Assembly: GCF_900170025.1 (NCBI RefSeq)
Contig: NZ_FWEX01000006.1
Location: 1,325,089 to 1,389,088, forward strand
Source: Nitrospira sp. ND1
GTDB taxonomy: Bacteria > Nitrospirota > Nitrospiria > Nitrospirales > Nitrospiraceae
Length of the DNA: 64,000 nucleotides
Direction: 5' to 3'
Part shown: positions 33,601 to 40,767 of the stretch, in pieces
Layout of the letters: the number at the start of each line of letters is the position of its first letter
How positions within the stretch are numbered: the stretch's first letter is position 1
Position numbers and translations under genes: made by a program
The notes under the pieces: model-generated
The model's input: the letters and a program-made list of their open reading frames with translations, nothing else
Database searches by the model: none
Told to the model about the DNA's origin: nothing

Positions 33601-34615
33601 TATCGCTCAACAGGTGCTGCGCCCCGCCATTCAGCGAAGCGAGCAGGACTTCTCCTCGCTCTGCCATGCACTCCGCTCCTACTGGCTGACCACCCCGCCG
33701 GGCATGCGTGAATCCTTCCTCGGCGAAACCGACGACCTGAAGGATCTCGAACGCCTCCTGCGCGACGATCCGGACCTGCTTCGTTACGACCTGGAAATCT
33801 ATCCTGAACTCCGCTCGGTGTTCGGGATCGATCCCGGGGCCATCGCGGTCAATCCGCGAGCCGCGCTGCACACCTGCAATCTGCAGATCCAACTCATGGA
33901 ACAGGTCTACCTGGCCGTGAACCTCGAAGAGTTCCACAATCACGCCCTCAATCGCGGCTGGATGAACCTGTTCCGGCGCTGGACCTCAGCCGAAACCTTC
34001 CGTCTCTTCTGGCCGACGCTCTGCGGCATGTACAGCCAACAATTCGTCCGCTTCGCCGAGCAACACTTGAATTTAAGTATCGATGAGGTGGTCGTGTTGG
34101 AAGCGATGGGGCCGGCCAGTGATCTCTCGTCGCTCGCCAGAGACCTGTCGATTGAGTGGGATTCCGTCCCGGATTACGCGGAGACGTTCATGCAGGCGCT
34201 CCACAAACCGTTGCCGTTGGAGGAACCGACCGGCGACCACACGCGGCGAGCGGCTTGGCACATGCGACTGAAAGCCAGGCCCTCACCGGACGATTCGGCC
34301 GGGCCGGGAGAAATCCTGGCCGTCGTGGCCGCGACCCGTCTTTCGGTGGCCGGACACCGGCTCGCGCTGCATGGGTGGGTACGACCGGCCTATCGAGGCT
34401 TGGGCTTGGGACACCGCCTGTTCAGACGTGCCATCGAAGAATTAACGGCGGCGTACTCCGGGCACAATCTGATCGTCGATTTGGGGCCGGACAATCCGGC
34501 CTGGGCCGGCACGTCCATCCGCAACGTCGGCTGGCTCCGTTTCTACGAACAACTCGGGTTTACGCGGGATCGTTCAGATCCGGCCCGCTTCCAGATGACC
34601 CGGATCTTGAGGTAA
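30653..34615 (+). CDS. Patatin-like phospholipase, membrane-embedded, fused to GNAT acetyltransferase
   Basis: The 1320-residue protein starts with a patatin lipase module. The oxyanion loop is CFSGGGIRSATFG, and the nucleophile is Ser95 in STVSGGGYIGSW. The dyad aspartate is Asp844 in LSDGGHFENLGLYEMVLR. About 750 residues separate Ser and Asp; in ordinary patatins it is about 150-200. The insertion holds about eight membrane helices (roughly residues 170-550). The last ~120 residues form a GNAT-like domain (WVRPAYRGLGLGHRLFRRAI, LGF near the end). The protein would hydrolyse acyl esters at the membrane; the GNAT substrate is unknown. The ATG at 30653 follows TTGGAG and is preferred to 30557. 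It probably stands as a single-gene unit. Confidence 0.82.
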   Translation: MTTPASPDDPLTLATILEEETELLHGPLPKDHPVGAPDAVRTAALFRHIHACHPKRAGLCFSGGGIRSATFGLGVLQSLARLQLLNKFDYLSTVSGGGYIGSWLTAWIHRHPQGLDGVIEDLRVTPKTGATEVPPPVQWLRNYSNYLSPHLGFLSADSWTLFGIYLRNLHLNWMVLLPLLMVPLLVPRWTIALAQLNTPGRTLPVWLLQAVFMIGLGLAVMALIYLHLCRPTLREYRRNTRWQTLERQHWFLVACLGPLITSVLFLTTVWAWFRNGGGTLEQLSLPHAILGGVFLHTGSWLFSVLALKRFKAFSPWLFWETAAVAATGALGGLFLRSILMKTPDQLVVATFAECFATFAVPGVLAIFLLTATVFIGLASRFTEEQDREWWGRTGSWVLIVMVIWSGLSAIVAFGPGLIAWTPKIAASLGGLSGLLTLVLGFGSRTTAQQQEERSQTTVITDFAVRAAAPFFMLCVLIALSLGTSWQLDLFAHHYEMHLNHLTGPMQTGLGIWPDPWGHDQVLHNTPLWMLFLFTVAVTSLGLLMSGLININRFSLHAMYRNRLIRAYLGASRIQAERERSFNPFTGFDNLDNPAMGDVRFDDVRLARWMVREVFSTDTRAQLDAFHALTEPTSAQLQAMIAHLTQELSRSLTNKALVTAAEQLRVGPACRAKIAAWQQPETPAGRDAITWLTTLFLNKLHDQSPRPLHLINIALNLVKGDNLAWQQRKAQSFTISALHSGSWNLGYRRSEEYGCNHYLAQPLSLGTALAISGAAASPNMGYHSSSAVTFLLALFNIRLGWWLGNPGRAGADTYRKASPNVSVGPLLSEAFGLTDSCHPYVYLSDGGHFENLGLYEMVLRRCHCILVVDAGCDPQLNFEDLGNAIRKIRIDLGIDIELNLDQIKRATDAKTSSRHHAIGMIRYDKVDANATAGTLIYLKPSLTGNEPSDVQDYTARHPSFPHEPTSDQFFDEAQFESYRRLGEHIAQQVLRPAIQRSEQDFSSLCHALRSYWLTTPPGMRESFLGETDDLKDLERLLRDDPDLLRYDLEIYPELRSVFGIDPGAIAVNPRAALHTCNLQIQLMEQVYLAVNLEEFHNHALNRGWMNLFRRWTSAETFRLFWPTLCGMYSQQFVRFAEQHLNLSIDEVVVLEAMGPASDLSSLARDLSIEWDSVPDYAETFMQALHKPLPLEEPTGDHTRRAAWHMRLKARPSPDDSAGPGEILAVVAATRLSVAGHRLALHGWVRPAYRGLGLGHRLFRRAIEELTAAYSGHNLIVDLGPDNPAWAGTSIRNVGWLRFYEQLGFTRDRSDPARFQMTRILR

Positions 34616-34719
34616 CACAGGTAGACCCGGCCGGCTAAGGATGGACGAATTCATTCTCAACGTTACACAGTGGCCCTGCTTGACCGGTCTGTCAGGGATG
34701 TGGGGAACGGCAGACAGCG

Positions 34720-35103
34720 TCACGCAACACGGGGATGCGCGGGTCCGATGAGCGCCCGCACTCCGAGCAGCAACCGGTCGACACTGAAGGGTTTTTCCAG
34801 CGTGCCATGCGCGCCGAAGATCGCCGCTATTTTGAGAATATCGTAGCCCTGCACCGCTTGCCCGGAGATGGCCAAGACCTTCACGGGCATGTGCCGGCTA
34901 TGCACTCGAAGAATGGTTTCCAACCTGTCCTGAACCGGCAGGTGGACATCAAGAATGACGAGATCGGGAGACTGACGCTGAATGGTGTGGAGAGCCTGCC
35001 GTCCATCCGCGGCTTCGATGACCCGATACCCTTCCAGTTCGAGTACGGTTCGCAGCCACCGACACACTTTCTCATCGTCGTCTGCAACCAGAATCAGCGC
35101 CAC
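34720..35103 (-). CDS. Stand-alone response regulator receiver
   Basis: This 127-residue protein is a single receiver domain with no output domain. The acidic pair (VADDDEK) and the phosphoacceptor Asp52 (LVILDVHLP) are present, and the conserved lysine is visible in TLEKPFS. Such proteins shuttle phosphate or bind partner proteins, as CheY or Spo0F do. The start is GTG at 35101-35103 behind GAGGAG. It is 18 bp downstream of the LuxR response regulator gene, so both are probably on one transcript. Its kinase is not determined; candidates are the hybrid kinases at 22023-29733 or the NarX-type kinase at 36591. Confidence 0.85.
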   Translation of the reverse strand: MALILVADDDEKVCRWLRTVLELEGYRVIEAADGRQALHTIQRQSPDLVILDVHLPVQDRLETILRVHSRHMPVKVLAISGQAVQGYDILKIAAIFGAHGTLEKPFSVDRLLLGVRALIGPAHPRVA

Positions 35104-35121
35104 CGGCTCCTCGCTTCCGCA

Positions 35122-35802
35122 TCAGGCACAGTCTTCGGCAGGAATCCCCCCGCTCGGAAGCGTCCTCGCATACAGCGTCGCCACCTGCGACCGCCGCGTA
35201 ACTCCTAACTTGGAATACATATTGGAGATATAGTTCTTGACCGTTTTATCGGAGAGCGACAGGGCTACGGCAATCTCCTTGTTCGTCCTGCCCTCTGCGA
35301 CCAAGGGCAAGAGGCGTCGCTCTTGCGGCGACAAGTCGACCATGCACGCCGTCGACAGCCCATTGGCCATCTCCCGCACTTCCATCAAGACCAGTCCGAT
35401 CAACTGCGGCCCAAGGACCACTCCACTACCGGCCGCCCGGCGCATCGCATTCCGCCACATCGCCACCGGCGTATCCTTCAACACATACCCCTGAGCGCCC
35501 GCAGCGATCGCCTCCCGGATGACAGCGGGGTCGTCGTACACGCTCAGAATGAGCACCCGCGTGTCCGGCCTGCCGGCGACCAGCCGACAGCAGGCCTGCA
35601 CACCCGACCCGTCCGGCAAACTGATATCCAGCAGCACCAGGTCTGGATTCAGCCTTTCGATCAGCTCAAGACCCTCCGCAATCGACGCCGCCTCGCCGAC
35701 AATACGGAACTCCGCCGTTCGATTCAGTTGTTCCCTCAAGCCAAGGCGGGCCATGCGGCTATCATCAATCAAAACAATGCGATACAAATGCTGTGCGTCC
35801 AT
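35122..35802 (-). CDS. NarL/FixJ-type LuxR response regulator
   Basis: This 226-residue protein has a complete receiver: the acidic pair IDD, Asp at LVLLDISLPDG, and the lysine in GYVLKDTP. The LuxR helix-turn-helix (about residues 155-215, LSPQERRLLPLVAEGRTNKE, SDKTVKNYISNMYSKLG) follows. It is phosphorylated by a partner histidine kinase and binds DNA as a dimer. A good ribosome binding site (AGGAG) precedes the ATG. It is close to the 21262-21918 regulator in the HTH, but its receiver is intact, which makes that pair a useful comparison. It is upstream of the receiver-only gene in the same transcript. Confidence 0.9.
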   Translation of the reverse strand: MDAQHLYRIVLIDDSRMARLGLREQLNRTAEFRIVGEAASIAEGLELIERLNPDLVLLDISLPDGSGVQACCRLVAGRPDTRVLILSVYDDPAVIREAIAAGAQGYVLKDTPVAMWRNAMRRAAGSGVVLGPQLIGLVLMEVREMANGLSTACMVDLSPQERRLLPLVAEGRTNKEIAVALSLSDKTVKNYISNMYSKLGVTRRSQVATLYARTLPSGGIPAEDCA

Positions 35803-35894
35803 CGCCGCTCCTAGCTCGCCAATCGCATGGCGATTTTTGCGAGCATAGTCTCGGCGGAGGGCGCACGCAGGAGTATAGGCAGAAGGTGGATTTA

Positions 35895-35917
35895 CCTGTC
35901 AGTATTCGGCTGACAGG
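35895..35917. terminator. Perfect 8-bp hairpin between response-regulator genes
   Basis: CCTGTCAG-TATTCGG-CTGACAGG forms a perfect 8-bp stem with a 7-nt loop, between the response regulator gene ending at 35960 (minus) and the one starting at 35802 (minus). Only a weak A/T tail follows. It may terminate the kinase-regulator transcript or be a protein-binding inverted repeat. Confidence 0.4.
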
Positions 35918-35959
35918 ACGGAGACGGCTCGCTCAGAGCGGGTCGCGGAAGCGCCGCGG

Positions 35960-36598
35960 CTAGTCGATGAGCCGCGCTTCGATCGCGTAGCGGATCAATT
36001 CACCCGTGCTCTCACAGGACAGTTTTTCGAGAATCCTCGCCCGGTAGGTACTGATGGTTTTCACGCTGAGGCGAAGTTCTTCGGCGATCGTCGACACCGA
36101 TTTCCCCTGTCCCAGCAATCGCAGCACTTGCAGTTCGCGATCCGACAGTCTGGCATGCAAGGAATCGTCCACGCCGGTTTCGATCACGCTCGCCATTTGC
36201 TCGGCCAACGCCGCAGTAATGTACCGGCCTCCCTGCAAGACCCGCATGACGGCTGCCAGCAACTCGGAGGGCGCACTCTGCTTGGTCAAATACCCCGACG
36301 CTCCGGCTTTGATCGCTCGCATTGCAAACTCTTTTTCCGGATAGAGACTCAGCATGAGCACCGGGAGCCGAGGCTGCAGGAGTTTGGTTTCCTTCAACAC
36401 CTCCAACCCGTGCTTGTCGGGAAGGGCAATGTCCAGAATCATGAGATCCCAGGGCTGACGCCGAACGGCCGCCAAGGCCTCCTCCCCGGAACGGACTTCG
36501 CAGATCTCGGAGGAGAGTTGCTCCTCCTCCAATAGTTCACGGACACCCCTTCGTACGATCGGATGATCGTCTGCGAGCAGACAGCGACACTTATTCAT
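35960..36598 (-). CDS. LuxR response regulator (UhpA/NarL type)
   Basis: This 212-residue protein has an intact receiver (LLADDHPIVRRG, Asp in LMILDIALPDKHG, Lys in GYLTKQSA) and a LuxR helix-turn-helix near the C-terminus (LSDRELQVLRLLGQGKSVST, SVKTISTYRARILEKL). It is probably the cognate regulator of the kinase encoded immediately upstream, because its ATG overlaps the kinase stop by 8 bp, which is typical of coupled pairs. The ATG at 36598 is used since the reading frame to 36820 only gives an unrelated leader overlapping the kinase gene. The target genes are unknown. Confidence 0.92.
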   Translation of the reverse strand: MNKCRCLLADDHPIVRRGVRELLEEEQLSSEICEVRSGEEALAAVRRQPWDLMILDIALPDKHGLEVLKETKLLQPRLPVLMLSLYPEKEFAMRAIKAGASGYLTKQSAPSELLAAVMRVLQGGRYITAALAEQMASVIETGVDDSLHARLSDRELQVLRLLGQGKSVSTIAEELRLSVKTISTYRARILEKLSCESTGELIRYAIEARLID

Positions 36599-39500
36599 GC
36601 ACCGGTTTCCTCCGTCGCGATGCCGAGGCTGATGGCACCCCCGCTGCAGCAGCCCCGTCAGCCGTGGTGCCGACAGGAATACACACCTGGACCGTGGTGC
36701 CGGAATCGACCCGGGAACTGATCTCCACATGACCGGCGAGAATCTCCACCCGTTCCCGTATGCCTCGCAGTCCGAACCTCCCCAAGGGGGAGAGACCCGC
36801 GACATCGAATCCCACGCCATCGTCGGTGACCGTCAATCGCCATTCCCGCCGACTCTGCTGAACCAGAATGGACACGGTCGTGGCCTGCGCATGGCGGATG
36901 ACATTCGTCAGCAGTTCCTGGACGCTCCGATAGAACGCCGTCTCCAACGTGGGCTGACGCGCGCCACGGCGTGGTGCCTGCTCGAACACCAGTGCACAGC
37001 GCAGACGAGTCCTGGCGTGCACGTCTGCGATCAGAGCCTCTAGACCGGCCTTCAGTCCTAGTTCCTCCAAGACCGGAGGGCGGAGGGCTCGGACAATACG
37101 ACGCAGACGCGTAAATAACTGGTCCGTCGTGTCTAACGCACGAGCGAGACGTTCCTGCCCGCGTACTCCCACGCCCGCAGATCGTCCCGCGACGCTTCGC
37201 TTCACCGACGTCAAATCGAACTTCAACGAGGTCAGCAATTGGCCGACTTCGTCGTGGAGTTCGCGCGACAGCCGGCGACGTTCGTTGGACTCCACCGTGT
37301 GCAGTTCCTGCGACATGGCCTGAAATCGTCGATAGGCTTCCTCCAGGGACGCATAGGCTCGCCGAGGTCCCGTGACGTCGATCATAGCCCCGATCATTCG
37401 TACGGCCACCCCGGCCTCGTCCCGTACGATATGGGCGCGATCCAGAAAGTACCCATAGGTGCCGTCGGCCAGTTGAAAGCGGTATTCGGCGGAGAGGGTG
37501 CTGATCTCTGTGTGAATGGCGTGGCCGACCAGGTCGAGCACCCGCTCCCTGTCTTCCGGGTGCAAGCGGCCGCTCCATGCGTCGATGTTCGGTTCCTTGT
37601 GAGGATCGTACCCGAATTTCTCGCAGGCATTGGGACTCCACCAATGATCGCCCGTCAGCAGGTCCCAATCCCACAAGATGTCGTTGGTGGCCTGCGCCAC
37701 GAGGCGAAACCGCTCCTCACTGGACCGGAGTAGGGCCTCGGTCTGCTGTCGTTCGGTAATATCACGACCCACCCCGGTAATCCCGACGACCCGACCCTGC
37801 AAGTCCGCGAAGGGCGCTCCGTTCCAATGGTAGCGAAGGGGACGCCCGTCTTTTGTCAGGAGGTGGCCTTCCAATTCCGCATATCCTGTTTCAAGCGCCC
37901 GCCGGATAGCCGCACTGGTCTGCTCAACTTCTGTGGCGGGCACCATCTCGAGGGCGGGCTTGCCCAACAGCTCGTCGCACGTATAGCCGGTGACCGTTTC
38001 CAATCGAAGATTCCACTTGCTCAGACGCCCGTCCAAATCCAATACAAAGATAACATCGGGCACCGTTTCCATGATGGTCTGCAAATTGGCCAATGCTTCC
38101 GCCCGTTCACGCTCCACCTGTTTGCGCTCAGTGATATCGGTAATGGTTCCGACCATGCGCAACGGACGTCCCTGCTCATCCCGGGCCACGACTTTGCCGC
38201 GATCAAGATACCATCGGTATTCGCCGGACTTGTGGCGTAAGCGCAGTTCGAGTTCCTTCAGGGGCGTACGACCATCCAGATGCGCTTGCAGAATCTCCGT
38301 CATGCGATGAACATCGTCCGGATGCAGAATCGAATGGAAGAACGCTGTCGATCCGGTGACCTCCTCCGGCAGATATCCCAGAAGCCTGATCCACTGAGGA
38401 CTGAAATAGACGACATTCGTCGGAATGTTCCAGTCCCACATCCCTTCATTGATCGCTTCGATGGTAATGTGGAACCGTTCCTCACTCGCCCGCAAGGCCG
38501 TTTCGGCCAGCTTGCGTTCGGTGAGATCGGTATGCGACCCGAGAAGCCGGACTTTCCTCCCGTCCGATTCTTCGACAAAGGAGGCCCGTGCACAGATCCA
38601 ACAGTAGGAACCGTCCTTCCGGCGCATGCGAAACTCTTGCTCATAGGGGCCGATTGGATCGTTGAGATAGTTCTGCACATAGGCCAGGGCTCGGTCGTGG
38701 TCGTCGGAGTGCAGCCGCGATTCCCATTCCTCAAACCGGCCGTCGATTTCCTGGCTTGAGTACCCGAGCTGCTGCGCCCATTCGTCCGAAAAAAACACTT
38801 CATCGGTTTCCGTATTCCAATCCCAGAGTCCCGTGCTGGACGCCCGAAGCGCTTGCCAGAGTTTCTCCTGCGTATGCGCCAGGGCCTGTTCCGCCTGTTT
38901 CCGCTCGGTGATATCCCGCACGAATGCGCAATGACATTCCACCTGGTTATAACGGATAAACATCACATTGACTTCGATCGGAATGAGCCGGCCGTCTTTG
39001 GCCCGATGATGCCCCTCAAAGAAATCCCTGCCCCGTCGCTGCACATCGTTCCAAAAGGCCGGCCACCTGTCGGCCTGGAATTCCGGATTGATGTCATGCA
39101 CTGTCATGCGGCGAAACTCGTCTTTCGTGTAACCCAGCATGTCGCAGGCGGCATCGTTCGCATCCAGCAGCTCCGCACCGGCCCCTACCCAGTAAATCGC
39201 CTCTGTGGCGTGATCGATCGTGTATTTGGCGAGGTACAACGCCTCTTTGGTTCGTTTGCGCTCGGTGATGTCCTGCACCATCGCCAGCGTATGGCGTGCG
39301 CGACCAGTGGCATCCCGTATGACCGAGAGTCCCACTTGCGCCCACACGATCTCTCCGTCTTTTCTGATATAGCGTTTCTCGAAGACGTCGCCGTCGGCCG
39401 TCCCTTCCACCAGTTTCTTGATCCGTTCAAGATTCTGGCCCAGGTCGTCGGGGTGCGTGAGCGATTGAAACGTACGGGTCAACAGCTCCGCCTCCGAGTA

Positions 39501-40619
39501 CCCGAGGATCGCACAGAGCCGCTGATTGACTTCCTCGATACGGCCGTTCAGGTCGGCGATCGACATCCCGACCGTCGCATTCCGATACGCAGCGCGGAAC
39601 CGCTCCTCACTCTTCCTGAGCTGCTGTTCGGCGAGATGGCGTCCTAACTCACTACCGGCGCAACCGGCAGCCATGCGCAGCAGCGACTCTGTCCTCCTGC
39701 CGTCCTTCAACGGTGCCCTGGCAAGCAGGGCAATCCAGCCGATGGGCTCACCGGTCGGCGAAGGAAGCGTCAGGGCCATGTATGACTCAATGGAAAGATG
39801 TCGAAGCAGGTCATCCTGCGGAAACGAAGCTTGCACGGCGCCCGGATAGTGACAGAAGCCTTCGTTCAAGACGTGCTCGCAGGGCGTCCCGGTGAGATCA
39901 TATTCCAAGGTGTCCAGCGGACCATCCGGCCCATATCCGGCGATGGTGATCGCGCGCTGCCCCGACAGGGGTCGAATACAGAACGCGTATGCCCCGCCGA
40001 TCGAGTGCGCCAGCGTGTCGACAAGCTCCCGCAGAAAGTCCAGCCCGGTAGATCGACTGCTCCCGGCCATGAGGCGGACCATCTCTTCGTCCTGTACGCA
40101 CCGCTCCTCCACGGCCGGTTGCTCGCACCGCAGCATCCGAAGTTCCAGCAGCGCGGCCGCCTGTCGAGCCAATCGTTTAAGGGCCAGACACTCCTTCTCC
40201 TCCCGCCTTCGCGGCACAGGATCCATCACGGCGATCGTCCCGACCGCATAGCCATCCGTCGTGACGACCGGCACCCCGCAATAAAATCTGACGTATGGGT
40301 CGGACGCGACCAATACGTGGGACGAGAACCGCGGATCGTCCTGCGCATCCTCCACCACCAACGGTTCCCCGCGTTCAATGATATGGGAACAGAGTCCGGA
40401 CGAGCGGGCGGTCTGGGTAACTTCCAGCCCAACGGCAGCTTTGAACCACTGACGATCCCGGTCGATGAAGGTGATGACGGCGATCGGAGCACGACACACC
40501 GCCGCAGCCAGATGCGCCAAGTCATCGAAGGCGATGTCGGGGAGCGTGTCCAGAATCCGGTAGCGCGACAACGCGGCTATGCGGGCAATTTCGTCGGAAG
40601 GCGGGGCGGGCGTCGCCAT
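36591..40619 (-). CDS. Multi-sensor NarX-type histidine kinase (2 GAF, about 6 PAS)
   Basis: This 1342-residue soluble kinase begins with a GAF domain (about 10-165, RYRILDTLPDIAFDDLAHLA), a second GAF (about 190-335), and then about six PAS/PAC units (340-1110). The HisKA_3 dimerisation helix shows NERRRLSRELHDEVGQLLTS, and an HATPase_c domain (about 1225-1320) ends the protein (GFDVAGLSPLGRFGLRGIRE). HisKA_3 kinases normally pair with LuxR response regulators, which fits the overlapping downstream gene. No transmembrane helix is seen, so signals must be intracellular. The start is ATG at 40619; a TTG at 40643 is a less likely option. The ligands are not predictable from the sequence. Confidence 0.9.
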   Translation of the reverse strand: MATPAPPSDEIARIAALSRYRILDTLPDIAFDDLAHLAAAVCRAPIAVITFIDRDRQWFKAAVGLEVTQTARSSGLCSHIIERGEPLVVEDAQDDPRFSSHVLVASDPYVRFYCGVPVVTTDGYAVGTIAVMDPVPRRREEKECLALKRLARQAAALLELRMLRCEQPAVEERCVQDEEMVRLMAGSSRSTGLDFLRELVDTLAHSIGGAYAFCIRPLSGQRAITIAGYGPDGPLDTLEYDLTGTPCEHVLNEGFCHYPGAVQASFPQDDLLRHLSIESYMALTLPSPTGEPIGWIALLARAPLKDGRRTESLLRMAAGCAGSELGRHLAEQQLRKSEERFRAAYRNATVGMSIADLNGRIEEVNQRLCAILGYSEAELLTRTFQSLTHPDDLGQNLERIKKLVEGTADGDVFEKRYIRKDGEIVWAQVGLSVIRDATGRARHTLAMVQDITERKRTKEALYLAKYTIDHATEAIYWVGAGAELLDANDAACDMLGYTKDEFRRMTVHDINPEFQADRWPAFWNDVQRRGRDFFEGHHRAKDGRLIPIEVNVMFIRYNQVECHCAFVRDITERKQAEQALAHTQEKLWQALRASSTGLWDWNTETDEVFFSDEWAQQLGYSSQEIDGRFEEWESRLHSDDHDRALAYVQNYLNDPIGPYEQEFRMRRKDGSYCWICARASFVEESDGRKVRLLGSHTDLTERKLAETALRASEERFHITIEAINEGMWDWNIPTNVVYFSPQWIRLLGYLPEEVTGSTAFFHSILHPDDVHRMTEILQAHLDGRTPLKELELRLRHKSGEYRWYLDRGKVVARDEQGRPLRMVGTITDITERKQVERERAEALANLQTIMETVPDVIFVLDLDGRLSKWNLRLETVTGYTCDELLGKPALEMVPATEVEQTSAAIRRALETGYAELEGHLLTKDGRPLRYHWNGAPFADLQGRVVGITGVGRDITERQQTEALLRSSEERFRLVAQATNDILWDWDLLTGDHWWSPNACEKFGYDPHKEPNIDAWSGRLHPEDRERVLDLVGHAIHTEISTLSAEYRFQLADGTYGYFLDRAHIVRDEAGVAVRMIGAMIDVTGPRRAYASLEEAYRRFQAMSQELHTVESNERRRLSRELHDEVGQLLTSLKFDLTSVKRSVAGRSAGVGVRGQERLARALDTTDQLFTRLRRIVRALRPPVLEELGLKAGLEALIADVHARTRLRCALVFEQAPRRGARQPTLETAFYRSVQELLTNVIRHAQATTVSILVQQSRREWRLTVTDDGVGFDVAGLSPLGRFGLRGIRERVEILAGHVEISSRVDSGTTVQVCIPVGTTADGAAAAGVPSASASRRRKPVHE

Positions 40620-40767
40620 ACGTACAGTCCCACGCGCGAACAATCGAGGGCTTTGGGTGTACCGATTTCGCCCAGAGTCTTACCACAAATGCCCCGCATC
40701 GAATAGGGCCATCTGGAACGGGGGCGACGCCTGCCGCTTCCCTCCGTTGGCCTACTTGCGGGCGACG

